Below, in pieces: positions 1 to 7,552 of a DNA stretch of 9,264 nucleotides. The first letter of the stretch is position 1. Every line of letters begins with the position of its first letter. The position numbers and the translations under genes are program-made. Source of the DNA: Geminicoccaceae bacterium (GTDB lineage Bacteria; Pseudomonadota; Alphaproteobacteria; Geminicoccales; Geminicoccaceae); NCBI GenBank assembly GCA_020446285.1, contig JAGREZ010000192.1, forward strand, positions 1 to 9,264, given 5' to 3'. The notes beneath the pieces are model-generated. The model was not told where the DNA came from, made no database searches, and saw only the letters and a program-made list of their open reading frames with translations.

Positions 1-2
1 AT

Positions 3-896
3 TGCCTGCTGGGACCGATGAGCACGCCGCACATCCTCGCCCATGTCACGCTGCCGCAGAAAGGCTCGGTCACGCTCGAACAGACGGTCGATGCGGGCCT
101 GTGGCGCCTGCGCACGCTCGAGGCCGGCCCGCAACGCGACATCGACCATCCAGGCGGTCCGTTCGCGGAGATGCGCATCGGCGAGGCGGCGATCTCCATG
201 GGCGAGCCCGCGCCGGCGGGGCAGTTGCGCATCGTCAATGACTGCCGCTACGAGCGGACGGCGGTGATCGAGGATCGCGGCTGGACGAAGGATGCGCTGA
301 CGGCGGATCATGTCACCTCCCTGCAGACCTTCCGCGACCTCTTCTCCGATCAGGTGCTGCGGCCGGGCGATGAGGTGGGTGTTGCCCGCATAGCGCTCCT
401 GTTCAGCGATCTCGAGGGCAGCACGGCACTCTACGGACGGGTCGGCGATGCGCCTGCGTACCATCTCGTCCGCGAGCATTTCGCGTTCATGCAGGAAATC
501 GTCCGTGACGAGGGCGGGACCATCGTCAAGACCATCGGCGATGCGGTGATGGCCGCGTTCATCGAGCCCGCTTCCGCCGTGCGCGCGGCGATCGTCATGC
601 AGCGTCGCCTCGTGGCACGGCCTCCGGGCGAACGGCTCCGGCTCAAGCTTGGGTTGCACGAGGGGCCGTGCATCGCCGTCACGCTCAACGACCGGCTCGA
701 CTATTTCGGCACGACGGTGAACATGGCGGCACGGCTGCAATCACTCGGTCAGGGCGACGATATCATCCTCTCGCGCGAACTGGTCGAGGAACCGGCCGTG
801 AGCGCCCTTGTCGCCGGGATGGACAGCGAAATGCGGGAAGCCCGCCTCAAGGGCTTCGCGGAGCCCGTGCGATATTTCCGCTTGCGCTTCGATTGA
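3..896 (+). CDS. Class III adenylate/guanylate cyclase, DUF5939 type (5' end outside window)
   Basis: The product is the C-terminal part of a class III nucleotidyl cyclase, which would make cAMP or cGMP from ATP or GTP. The frame is open to the left edge, and the first ATG (base 18) falls inside a region resembling the DUF5939 domain that precedes the catalytic domain in this family, so the gene very likely starts upstream. Counting from that ATG, residues 1-120 are the DUF5939-like part and 124-290 the cyclase domain. The metal aspartates are D131 (in FSDLEGST) and D175 (in KTIGDAV). K171 and D228 (in DYFGTTVN) sit at the purine-selecting positions, and N235 and R239 (in VNMAARL) at the transition-state positions. 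All expected catalytic residues are present, so the domain should be active. K plus D favours ATP as substrate. No membrane segment is seen in the visible part. The formylglutathione hydrolase gene follows after 48 bp on the same strand, so the two may be cotranscribed. Family assignment is confident; full length and N-terminus are unknown. Confidence 0.88.
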   Translation, partial: CLLGPMSTPHILAHVTLPQKGSVTLEQTVDAGLWRLRTLEAGPQRDIDHPGGPFAEMRIGEAAISMGEPAPAGQLRIVNDCRYERTAVIEDRGWTKDALTADHVTSLQTFRDLFSDQVLRPGDEVGVARIALLFSDLEGSTALYGRVGDAPAYHLVREHFAFMQEIVRDEGGTIVKTIGDAVMAAFIEPASAVRAAIVMQRRLVARPPGERLRLKLGLHEGPCIAVTLNDRLDYFGTTVNMAARLQSLGQGDDIILSRELVEEPAVSALVAGMDSEMREARLKGFAEPVRYFRLRFD

Positions 897-944
897 CCTT
901 GAGGGAACGACGGACAGCATACCAGTCCGGAACGGGAGAACGGC

Positions 945-1781
945 ATGAGCCTCGAAGAGACCAGCGCTTGGAGAAGTTTCGGCGGATGGCAGAAGGTATT
1001 TCGCCATGCGTCGCGGGAAACCGGGACGGACATGCAGTTTTCCGTCTATCTGCCCGAGGCTGCCGAACGCGGCCCATGTCCGGTGCTCTGGTATCTTTCG
1101 GGTCTGACCTGCACCTGGGAGAATGTCACGACGAAGGGTTATTTCCAGTCCGCCGCGAGCCGTCACGGGATCGTCATCGTCTGCCCCGATACCAGCCCGC
1201 GCGGTCTCGATCTTCCGGGCGAGCATGAATCCTACGATTTCGGCAGTGGCGCCGGCTTCTATGTCGATGCGACGCGAGAGCCCTGGTCGGCCCATTATCG
1301 CATGTACAGCTATCTCACGCGCGAGCTTCAGGATCTGGTCACCGGCGCCTTCGCGGTCGATCGTGACCGTCAGGGGATCTTCGGCCATTCGATGGGTGGC
1401 CATGGCGCGCTCACCATCGCCCTGAAGAATCCCGGCATCTTTCGCTCGGTCTCGGCATTCGCGCCGATCTGCTCGCCGATGCGCTGCCCCTGGGGTGAAA
1501 AGGCGTTTTCAGGCTATCTCGGCGATGACCGTGCCGGCTGGCGTGAGCATGATGCGACAGCACTCATCGAGGATGGCAGGCGCGTCGGGGCCATGCTCGT
1601 CGATCAGGGGCTCGCCGACGATTTCCTCGCCGGACAGCTCATGCCCGAACTGCTCGAGGATGCAGCGGGCAGGGCGGGCATCCCGCTGGATCTGCGTCGC
1701 CGGGAGGGGTACGATCACTCCTATTATTTCATCTCCTCCTTCATGGAGGAGCACATCGCCTGGCACGCGGAGAGGCTCTGA
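945..1781 (+). CDS. fghA: S-formylglutathione hydrolase (esterase D family)
   Basis: The enzyme hydrolyses S-formylglutathione to formate and glutathione, the second step of glutathione-dependent formaldehyde detoxification after S-hydroxymethylglutathione dehydrogenase. It is a cytoplasmic alpha/beta hydrolase. At 278 residues it has the usual family length. Diagnostic signatures run from end to end: SFGGWQ near residue 11, SGLTCTWEN at 52-60 including the conserved C56, PDTSPRG at 81-87, the nucleophile elbow GHSMGG with S149, DQGLADDFL with the likely acid D225, and GYDHSYYF with H258. This is a complete Ser-Asp-His triad. The start at 945 is supported by GGGAGA at 934-939, five bases upstream. 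The dehydrogenase (adhC/frmA) that often accompanies this gene is not in the window; the left neighbour is instead a nucleotidyl cyclase. Homologues are named fghA, frmB or yeiG, so the function is secure but the symbol is a choice. Confidence 0.95.
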   Translation: MSLEETSAWRSFGGWQKVFRHASRETGTDMQFSVYLPEAAERGPCPVLWYLSGLTCTWENVTTKGYFQSAASRHGIVIVCPDTSPRGLDLPGEHESYDFGSGAGFYVDATREPWSAHYRMYSYLTRELQDLVTGAFAVDRDRQGIFGHSMGGHGALTIALKNPGIFRSVSAFAPICSPMRCPWGEKAFSGYLGDDRAGWREHDATALIEDGRRVGAMLVDQGLADDFLAGQLMPELLEDAAGRAGIPLDLRRREGYDHSYYFISSFMEEHIAWHAERL

Positions 1782-1888
1782 TCGCCGAAGGGCCCTTCCG
1801 GTGTGCCGATGGTTGAAAACTTCTAATGCTTCGCCGCATGCGCTATCACCGGACCGATCCGGTTGTCGCCTGAACCTTCGGGAACAAG
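1782..1888 (+). other. Intergenic region before dnaE, with a small imperfect hairpin
   Basis: This 107-bp gap holds a GC-rich inverted repeat at 1785-1801: CCGAAGGG followed directly by CCCTTCCGG, with one bulged base. Its core, 1787-1798 or so, is a perfect palindrome, so any RNA hairpin would have to open its centre to form a loop. No T-run follows, so it is not a convincing intrinsic terminator. TTGAAA at 1813-1818 resembles a -35 box, but no good -10 lies at 16-18 bp. The dnaE Shine-Dalgarno is GGGA at 1880-1883. dnaE may have its own promoter here, but the sequence does not prove it. Confidence 0.3.
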
Positions 1889-4800
1889 ATGTCTGAACCG
1901 CGCTTCGTCCATCTGCGTGTCCGCTCGGCCTTCTCGCTGCTCGAAGGAGCCGTGACCCACAAGGGACTGGCGGATGCCTGCAGGAAGGACGGCATGCCCG
2001 CCGTGGGCGTGACCGACCGGGCCAATCTCTTCGGCGTCATGCAGTTCGGATCGGCGATGATGGCAAGCGGCATCCAGCCGGTCATCGGTGCGGTGCTGCC
2101 CGTTGCCCTCGCGAGCGGAGGCGGTGCAGCACCCGCCCTGCGTCGCAACCGGCGTCCGCCTTCGGTGGTCGTGCTGGTCAAGGACGAGACGGGGTACGGC
2201 AATCTTCTGAAGATCATGAGCCGCGCCTATCTCGAAGGCGATCCCGGCCTGGATCTGGCGATCGACGTGGCTGACATCCTCGCCATGAACGAGGGCCTGA
2301 TCCTGCTCACGGGCGGTGCCGGCGGCCCGCTCGCGCGATTGATCCTCGCCGGCGAGCGCGAGGCGGCCCTGACATGGCTCGTCGACATGCGCGAGGCGTT
2401 CGGCGACCGGCTCTATGTGGAAATCGGTCGTCACGGCGAGGCCGACGAACGGGACAGCGAGGAGGCGATGCTCGATCTCGCCTTCGAGCTCGATGTGCCG
2501 ATCGTCGCCACCAACGATGTCCATTTCATCGCGGCGGACATGCACGAGGCGCATGACGCACTCATCTGCATTGCCGAGAGCACGCAGGTGATCGTCGAGG
2601 ACAGGCGGCACATATCGCTCGACTATCGTTTCAAGTCACAGGACGAGATGATTGCGCTCTTCGCCGATCTTCCCGAGGCGATCGACAATACGCTCGTGAT
2701 CGCCCGGCGCTGCGCCTTCGCCGCACCTGGCCGCGAGCCGATCCTGCCGCCTTTCGACAGTGCTGCCGGGCGCGACGAGGCGGAGGAACTGCGCGCGCAG
2801 GCCCGCGACGGGCTCGAACGGCGCATCGAACAGCATGGAATAGCGGACGGTCAGCCCTATCGTGACCGGCTCGACTATGAGCTCGACGTCATCGTGCAGA
2901 TGAAGTTTCCGGGCTATTTCCTCATCGTTTCCGACTTCATCAAATGGGCCAAGGAGTACGATATTCCGGTGGGGCCGGGACGCGGTTCCGGCGCCGGCTC
3001 GGTTGCCGCCTGGGCCCTGCAGATCACCGATCTCGACCCGCTTCGCTTCGGGCTCCTGTTCGAGCGCTTCCTCAATCCCGAACGTGTCTCGATGCCGGAT
3101 TTCGACATCGATTTCTGCATGAACCGGCGCGACGAGGTGATTGCCTACGTCCAGGAGAAATACGGACGCGACCGGGTGGCGGCGATCATCACCTTCGGCA
3201 AGCTGCAGGCGCGTGCGGCCCTGCGCGATGTCGGCCGGGTACTCGGCCTGCCGTTCGGGCTGGTCGACCGCATTTCCAAGATGGTTCCGTTCAATCCGGC
3301 CAATCCTCCGACGCTCGCCGAGGCTCTCGACATGGAACCGCGGCTCAAGGAGGCCCGGCGCGAGGATCCTGCCGTCGACCGGATGATCGAGGTGGCGCTC
3401 AAGCTTGAGGGCCTGCCGCGTCATGCCTCGACCCATGCGGCCGGCATCGTCATTGGTGACCGTCCGCTCGAGGAGCTGGTGCCGCTCTATCGCGACCCGC
3501 GTTCATCGATGCCGGTCACCCAGTTCAACATGAAGGACGTGGAAAAGGCGGGGCTGGTCAAGTTCGATTTTCTCGGTCTCACCACGCTCACCATGCTTCG
3601 TCTCGGCGAACGGCTCGTCAATGAGCGGCTGGCGGGGGGGCAGGATGCGAAGCTGGAACTGGCGACCCTGCCGCTGGATGATGCGAGGTCCTACGAGCTC
3701 TTGAGCCGGGCCGAAACGAGCGGGGTATTCCAGCTGGAATCGGGCGGCATGCGCGATGCGCTGCGCCAGCTCAAGCCGGACTGTTTCGAGGACATCATCG
3801 CCATGGTGTCGCTCTACCGGCCGGGCCCGATGGACAATATTCCGCGCTATATCCGGGTGAAGCACGGCCAGGAGGAAGCCGAATATCTGCACCCGCTGCT
3901 CGAGCCCATCCTGTCGGAGACCAACGGCGTCATCATCTATCAGGAACAGGTGATGGAGATCGCCAAGCAGCTCGCCGGCTACTCGCTCGGCGGCGCCGAT
4001 CTGCTGCGGCGGGCGATGGGCAAGAAGATCAAGGAGGAAATGGACGCACAGCGCGAGATCTTCGTCGAGGGCTGTGTGAAGAATCGTATCGATCCGGAGC
4101 TCGCCTCGACGATCTTCGATGCGGTGGCCAAGTTCGCATCCTACGGCTTCAACAAGTCGCATGCCGCAGCCTATGCGCTGCTCGCCTATCACACCGCCTA
4201 TCTCAAGGCCAATCACCCGGTCGAGTTCTATGCGGCGGTGATGTGCATGGAAATGGGCAATCAGGCCAAGCTCGCTGCCTATCGTCAGGAGATGGCACGA
4301 CGCGGCATCGAGCTGTTGCCGCCCGATGTCAACGCCTCGCATGCGCTCTTCGCGGTCGAGGATGGCGGTAACGGTCCGGGCGTGCGCTTCGCGCTGGCCG
4401 CGGTCAAGGGCGTCGGGCGGCAGGCGATGGAAGCGCTCGCCCACGAACGCGAACGTGGCGGGCCGTTCACGGACATGTTCGACTTGGTCGCGCGTGTCGG
4501 CAACAAGGTGCTCAACCGCCGTCTGCTCGAAGGTCTCATCAAGGCCGGCGCGCTCGACGGCTTCGGCTGCAACCGACGCTCGCTCGTCGAGAGTATCGAT
4601 CGCGCCCTCGCACATGCCCATGCCGAGAACGAGAATGCCGCGAGCAACCAGGTCGGCCTGTTCGGCGAGGGCGGTATCGAGATACCGAAGCCGTGCCCCG
4701 TCGAGGTGACGGAGTGGCCGCAGATGCAGCGGCTGGCGTTCGAGTTCGATGTCATCGGCTTTTACTTCTCCTCCCACCCGCTCGAGGGCTATCGCCCCGT

Positions 4801-5371
4801 TCTGGCCCAGATCGGGGCAACGGACGCGGCGCAGATCCTCGATCCCGAGCGGACAACCGAGGGCAGGCCCGTGCGTCTCGCCGGTGTCGTCGTCGGCCGG
4901 CAGGAACGCAAGACCCAGCGCTCGCGCATCGGTTTCCTGCAGCTTTCGGACCTGAGTGCGCAGTTCGAAGTGATGATGTTCAGCGAGCTGCTGGAGCTGT
5001 CGCGGCCACTCATGGAAATCGGCGAGCCATTGCTCGTGGTCGTTGATGCGCGGGTCGACAATGGCGAGGTGAAGCTTCAGGCGCAGTCCATCGAGCCGCT
5101 CATGAACCGGGCGAAATCGGTGCGCTCGCGGGTCGCCATCGCGCTCGACGAGATTTCCGCGCTCGACGAGATCCGCTCGATGCTCACCGAGGCGCGCGGC
5201 GGCGGTGCGCGGGTCGTGCTGCATGTTCCAGCGGGTGCTTCCGGCGATGCGGTGATCGAGCTTCCCGAAGGCCATCTGCTGCCATTCGACCGTGTGGGCG
5301 ACATCGATTCGATCCGGGGTTCGAGGCTGCTCGAGGCACCGACCGAGACCCGCCTGCGCGTGGCGAGCTGA
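1889..5371 (+). CDS. dnaE: DNA polymerase III subunit alpha (DnaE1)
   Basis: This is the catalytic subunit of the replicative DNA polymerase III core, which acts with the beta clamp and a separate epsilon proofreading subunit. Its 1160 residues match the usual DnaE1 length. The order is: PHP domain (about 1-270); polymerase palm and fingers (about 280-810) with the PDFDIDF cluster D404/D406/D408 and the third aspartate D560 in KFDFLGL; the RRAMGKK motif at 707-713, likely nucleotide-contacting; a helix-hairpin-helix region (about 811-905) with AAVKGVG; the beta-clamp motif QVGLFG at 921-926; and an OB fold (about 990-1070). The start at 1889 aligns exactly with the E. coli N-terminus (MSEPRFVHLRV) and has GGGA five bases upstream. 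The PHP domain has lost metal ligands: HLRVRS replaces HLRVHS (R12), TDRANLFG replaces TDH, and GAVLPV lacks the usual acidic residue. Proofreading by this domain is therefore unlikely. It is not the DnaE2/ImuC error-prone paralogue, because the clamp motif and overall length fit DnaE1 and no imuA/imuB gene is adjacent. Confidence 0.97.
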   Translation: MSEPRFVHLRVRSAFSLLEGAVTHKGLADACRKDGMPAVGVTDRANLFGVMQFGSAMMASGIQPVIGAVLPVALASGGGAAPALRRNRRPPSVVVLVKDETGYGNLLKIMSRAYLEGDPGLDLAIDVADILAMNEGLILLTGGAGGPLARLILAGEREAALTWLVDMREAFGDRLYVEIGRHGEADERDSEEAMLDLAFELDVPIVATNDVHFIAADMHEAHDALICIAESTQVIVEDRRHISLDYRFKSQDEMIALFADLPEAIDNTLVIARRCAFAAPGREPILPPFDSAAGRDEAEELRAQARDGLERRIEQHGIADGQPYRDRLDYELDVIVQMKFPGYFLIVSDFIKWAKEYDIPVGPGRGSGAGSVAAWALQITDLDPLRFGLLFERFLNPERVSMPDFDIDFCMNRRDEVIAYVQEKYGRDRVAAIITFGKLQARAALRDVGRVLGLPFGLVDRISKMVPFNPANPPTLAEALDMEPRLKEARREDPAVDRMIEVALKLEGLPRHASTHAAGIVIGDRPLEELVPLYRDPRSSMPVTQFNMKDVEKAGLVKFDFLGLTTLTMLRLGERLVNERLAGGQDAKLELATLPLDDARSYELLSRAETSGVFQLESGGMRDALRQLKPDCFEDIIAMVSLYRPGPMDNIPRYIRVKHGQEEAEYLHPLLEPILSETNGVIIYQEQVMEIAKQLAGYSLGGADLLRRAMGKKIKEEMDAQREIFVEGCVKNRIDPELASTIFDAVAKFASYGFNKSHAAAYALLAYHTAYLKANHPVEFYAAVMCMEMGNQAKLAAYRQEMARRGIELLPPDVNASHALFAVEDGGNGPGVRFALAAVKGVGRQAMEALAHERERGGPFTDMFDLVARVGNKVLNRRLLEGLIKAGALDGFGCNRRSLVESIDRALAHAHAENENAASNQVGLFGEGGIEIPKPCPVEVTEWPQMQRLAFEFDVIGFYFSSHPLEGYRPVLAQIGATDAAQILDPERTTEGRPVRLAGVVVGRQERKTQRSRIGFLQLSDLSAQFEVMMFSELLELSRPLMEIGEPLLVVVDARVDNGEVKLQAQSIEPLMNRAKSVRSRVAIALDEISALDEIRSMLTEARGGGARVVLHVPAGASGDAVIELPEGHLLPFDRVGDIDSIRGSRLLEAPTETRLRVAS

Positions 5372-5396
5372 TTTCGAAGCCGCCTGTCCCTTTTTT
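5362..5396 (+). terminator. Possible weak intrinsic terminator of dnaE
   Basis: GGCG-A-GCT at 5362-5369 can pair with AGCCGCC at 5378-5384, giving seven base pairs with one bulged A and an eight-base loop. A run of six T lies at 5391-5396. The stem overlaps the dnaE stop codon, and six bases separate it from the T-run, so it is weaker than a textbook terminator. The T-run also merges with the TTGACA at 5395-5400. Confidence 0.22.
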
Positions 5397-5418
5397 GACA
5401 TTCGTTTGATGTCATTCG
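5396..5418 (+). promoter_or_regulatory. Candidate operator: repeated TGACATTCG / TGTCATTCG
   Basis: TGACATTCG (5396-5404) and TGTCATTCG (5410-5418) form a direct repeat with one mismatch and a 14-bp period. The same bases also contain a perfect inverted repeat, TGACAT (5396-5401) and ATGTCA (5409-5414), with a seven-base spacer. It lies about 45 bp upstream of the best -35-like hexamer for the sensor operon, a plausible place for an activator or repressor. The binding protein is unknown. A chance origin is possible in such a short element. Confidence 0.3.
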
Positions 5419-5462
5419 CGTGGAGCGTGTGGCGTTGAAAGAATAAAAGCATAATTTTCTGT

Positions 5463-5489
5463 TTGACAATTAATTTATTCCTATATTAT
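5463..5489 (+). promoter_or_regulatory. Probable promoter of the sensor kinase operon
   Basis: A perfect TTGACA at 5463-5468 stands at the start of a strikingly AT-rich stretch (about 5435-5495) in an otherwise GC-rich window. The best -10 match is TATTAT at 5484-5489 with a 15-bp spacer, shorter than ideal. TTATTT at 5486-5491 gives a 17-bp spacer but a poorer hexamer. The local base composition and position between dnaE and the kinase support a sigma-70-type promoter. The exact -10 box and transcription start are not settled. Transcription from here would leave a leader of roughly 110 bases before the preferred kinase start. Confidence 0.5.
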
Positions 5490-5540
5490 TTCTGATCCCG
5501 TTGCTCTTCCACCCGAGCCAGCCGGATATCACAGGTTGCC

Positions 5541-5601
5541 TGATCCGAGTTCCGGCGGGTCGGGAAGGGCCATCGAAGCAATATAACCGGCTTTCGGATC
5601 G
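5541..5601 (+). promoter_or_regulatory. Leader inverted repeat that could mask the kinase ribosome-binding site
   Basis: GATCCGA (5542-5548) is perfectly complementary to TCGGATC (5594-5600). G-U pairs at each end would extend the RNA stem to nine pairs, closing a loop of 43 bases. The 3' arm covers the only purine-rich sequence (GGATCGAG, 5596-5603) upstream of ATG 5609. A second possible pairing, AGCCGG (5520-5525) with CCGGCT (5587-5592), partly neighbours it and could compete in space. This matches no riboswitch class that I recognise. Confidence 0.22.
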
Positions 5602-5608
5602 AGTATCG

Positions 5609-7552
5609 ATGTTTCGCCCATTCAAGAGATTCCGCACCTCCATTGCCTGGCGTCTGCGTTCCGCCCTTGTCATCGGCACGACATCCATTCTCTCGATTGC
5701 CTGGTTCCAGATCCATTTCGATACGGTGGCGGAGCGGAACATTCAGTCATTTGTCGATGACGCGGTTCCGGCGTCGCTGGCAACGATGACGATGCTGCTC
5801 AAGGTTTCCGAGCTCAATGTCGACCTTCTTGCGCATGCGGCGGGCGATACGAAGGCGCGCTCCGACTTCGAGGAGCATCTTGCGGAGTTCCGCAAGCATC
5901 GCGCGAGCGTTTCGGCGACCTCCCTGCATGGCGAGGCCGGACGTCTCGACGACTATCTCGAGGACATCGTTTCCCTGTCACGCGATCGCGTGTTCGACGC
6001 CTACGATCCCGGTGAACCCGAATCCTCCGGAAATGCGGCACTCGAACTCGAACGCGGGATTTCCGCCCCGCTACGTCGTTCGTTCGAGGAGCTGATCGAA
6101 GCGGAACTGGAGAAAACGGGCGACATCGATGCGAAAATGGACCGTATCACCGGCATCTTCGCCATCGAACGCGCGGTGGTTGCGATGAGCACCTCGTATC
6201 TCGCCCATGGTGCCGGAGACAGGGAGGCGGCCGGTCGTTTTCAGGCGGCGTTCGATGCGTTCGGCGCCATGCTCGACGCGTGGGACAGCGGGGAACCCTC
6301 GCACGCGCTCGCCGAGATCCGGCGGATCGTCGACGAGCTGCATGGCCGTGCCACCCGGCTGTTCCGCAGTCACAACCCGGATGCCCGAAAGGACATTCTC
6401 ACCGCGATTGCATTCATCGAGCGGTATTATTTCCAGCCTGCCAGGGAAACACTGCAGATCGCATTCGATCGCATCCTGAACAATATCGACGAGAATCGCG
6501 ACAGGCTTTCGACAAAGCTCGGTTTCACGACGCGCTTCCTTCAGGTCACGTCCTTGTGCACGCTCGTCATCTTCATCGTCTTCGCCTTTCACTTCGACTG
6601 CAAGCTGGTGCGGCCCATTCTCCATATCGAGGATTTCATCGAACGGATGCGAACGCGGCGGCCGGTCGACGGCATCCCGTTCGAGAAGCGCCCTGACGAG
6701 ATCGGCGCGATCCAGGAAAGCCTCCTGAGCTACAACCGCGAATCCTGCGAACTCGAACGGTTGCGGGCCGAACAGCTGCGCTCGGTGGAACGCGAGCACC
6801 ATAGCGAACTGCACCGGGCCTATGAGGAACTCAAGAACCGCAAACAGGATCTCGATATCCAGACCGATCGCCTGCGCCGCGCCAACGCAGAACTCGAACG
6901 GTTCGTGTCGATTTCCTCGCACGATCTTCGCGAGCCGCTGAAGAACATCCTCGGACTTTGCCGTCTCCTGCAGGCCGGCGATACGCGGTCCGCGGACATG
7001 GATGTCTATCTCGAGAAGATCATCGCCAGTGCCAGCCGGATGGGCGCTCTCATCGACGATCTCCGCTCGCTGACGCGACTGGACCAGAACCGTGTCGAAC
7101 GCGAGATCCGCCCGCTCAACGGCATCATCGACAGCGTAATCGAGGAACACCGGATGGCGCTCGACGAGCGCGGCGCGGAGACCGCATTCGTCGATCTGCC
7201 GACCCTGGACTGCTTTCCCAACATTCTCTGGCAGCTCTTCGACAATCTCGTGCGCAACGCCCTGCGCCACGGTGCCATGCGGCTGCGGATCGTGATCGCC
7301 CTGCGCGACGATCCGCAGGGTGGTCCGCAGATCATCGTGTTCACCAACAATCGCGACAATGGCGAGCAGGCCGGCGACGAGCTGCTGCTGCCCTTTCGCA
7401 AGGGGCACGCCTCGCCCGAATGCGGCACCGGCATCGGCCTTTCGATCGTCAGGAAGGCGGTGGATATGCATGGCGGCCGGATCTGGATCGAATGCCCCAG
7501 GGATGGCGATTTCAGTGTGTGTTTTACCTTGAAGGGATTGAACGATGATTGA
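5609..7552 (+). CDS. Membrane sensor histidine kinase with duplicated helical periplasmic sensor
   Basis: The product is an inner-membrane kinase that should autophosphorylate and pass phosphate to the adjacent regulator. ATG 5609 (647 residues) is preferred because it gives a basic N-terminus followed at once by a membrane helix. The frame stays open upstream to TTG 5501, but that 36-residue extension looks uncharacteristic. Layout: TM1 about 18-37; periplasmic sensor about 38-309, apparently all helical; TM2 310-329; HAMP-like linker about 330-390; coiled coil about 385-435; HisKA with phosphoacceptor H438 in SSHDLREPLKNI; HATPase with N-box N546 and N550 and G2 box GTGIGLS at 606-612. The G1 box is abnormal (FTNNRDNGEQ, 578-587, instead of a D-x-G-x-G pattern). 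The sensor contains two tandem modules: LAHAAGD (74-80) matches LAHGAGD (198-204), VFDAYDP (128-134) matches LFRSHNP (251-257), and ERGISAP (148-154) matches ERYYFQP (271-277). This recalls the tandem four-helix bundles of TorS. The SHDLREPL H-box resembles kinases that pair with Rcp1-type regulators. It overlaps the regulator gene by 8 bp. Confidence 0.9.
   Translation: MFRPFKRFRTSIAWRLRSALVIGTTSILSIAWFQIHFDTVAERNIQSFVDDAVPASLATMTMLLKVSELNVDLLAHAAGDTKARSDFEEHLAEFRKHRASVSATSLHGEAGRLDDYLEDIVSLSRDRVFDAYDPGEPESSGNAALELERGISAPLRRSFEELIEAELEKTGDIDAKMDRITGIFAIERAVVAMSTSYLAHGAGDREAAGRFQAAFDAFGAMLDAWDSGEPSHALAEIRRIVDELHGRATRLFRSHNPDARKDILTAIAFIERYYFQPARETLQIAFDRILNNIDENRDRLSTKLGFTTRFLQVTSLCTLVIFIVFAFHFDCKLVRPILHIEDFIERMRTRRPVDGIPFEKRPDEIGAIQESLLSYNRESCELERLRAEQLRSVEREHHSELHRAYEELKNRKQDLDIQTDRLRRANAELERFVSISSHDLREPLKNILGLCRLLQAGDTRSADMDVYLEKIIASASRMGALIDDLRSLTRLDQNRVEREIRPLNGIIDSVIEEHRMALDERGAETAFVDLPTLDCFPNILWQLFDNLVRNALRHGAMRLRIVIALRDDPQGGPQIIVFTNNRDNGEQAGDELLLPFRKGHASPECGTGIGLSIVRKAVDMHGGRIWIECPRDGDFSVCFTLKGLNDD

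Noticed and set aside
18..20. ATG 18 as the true start of the cyclase
   Set aside because: The frame is open to the window edge, no Shine-Dalgarno is visible in the 17 bases before it, and it would cut through the DUF5939-like domain.
1813..1841. TTGAAA as a dnaE promoter -35 box
   Set aside because: No acceptable -10 hexamer is found 15-19 bp downstream.
3503..5452. A 649-codon open frame on the - strand inside dnaE
   Set aside because: It is antisense to an unambiguous dnaE, and its product is low-complexity with no recognisable domain. Long antisense frames are common in GC-rich genes.
5501..5608. Upstream TTG start adding 36 residues to the kinase
   Set aside because: It starts very close to the likely promoter and puts an uncharacteristic hydrophilic stretch before the basic MFRPFKRFR and first membrane helix. 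ATG 5609 gives a normal N-terminus.
6071..7471. A 466-codon open frame on the - strand inside the kinase gene
   Set aside because: It mirrors well-supported kinase coding sequence and shows no domain; a codon-bias shadow.
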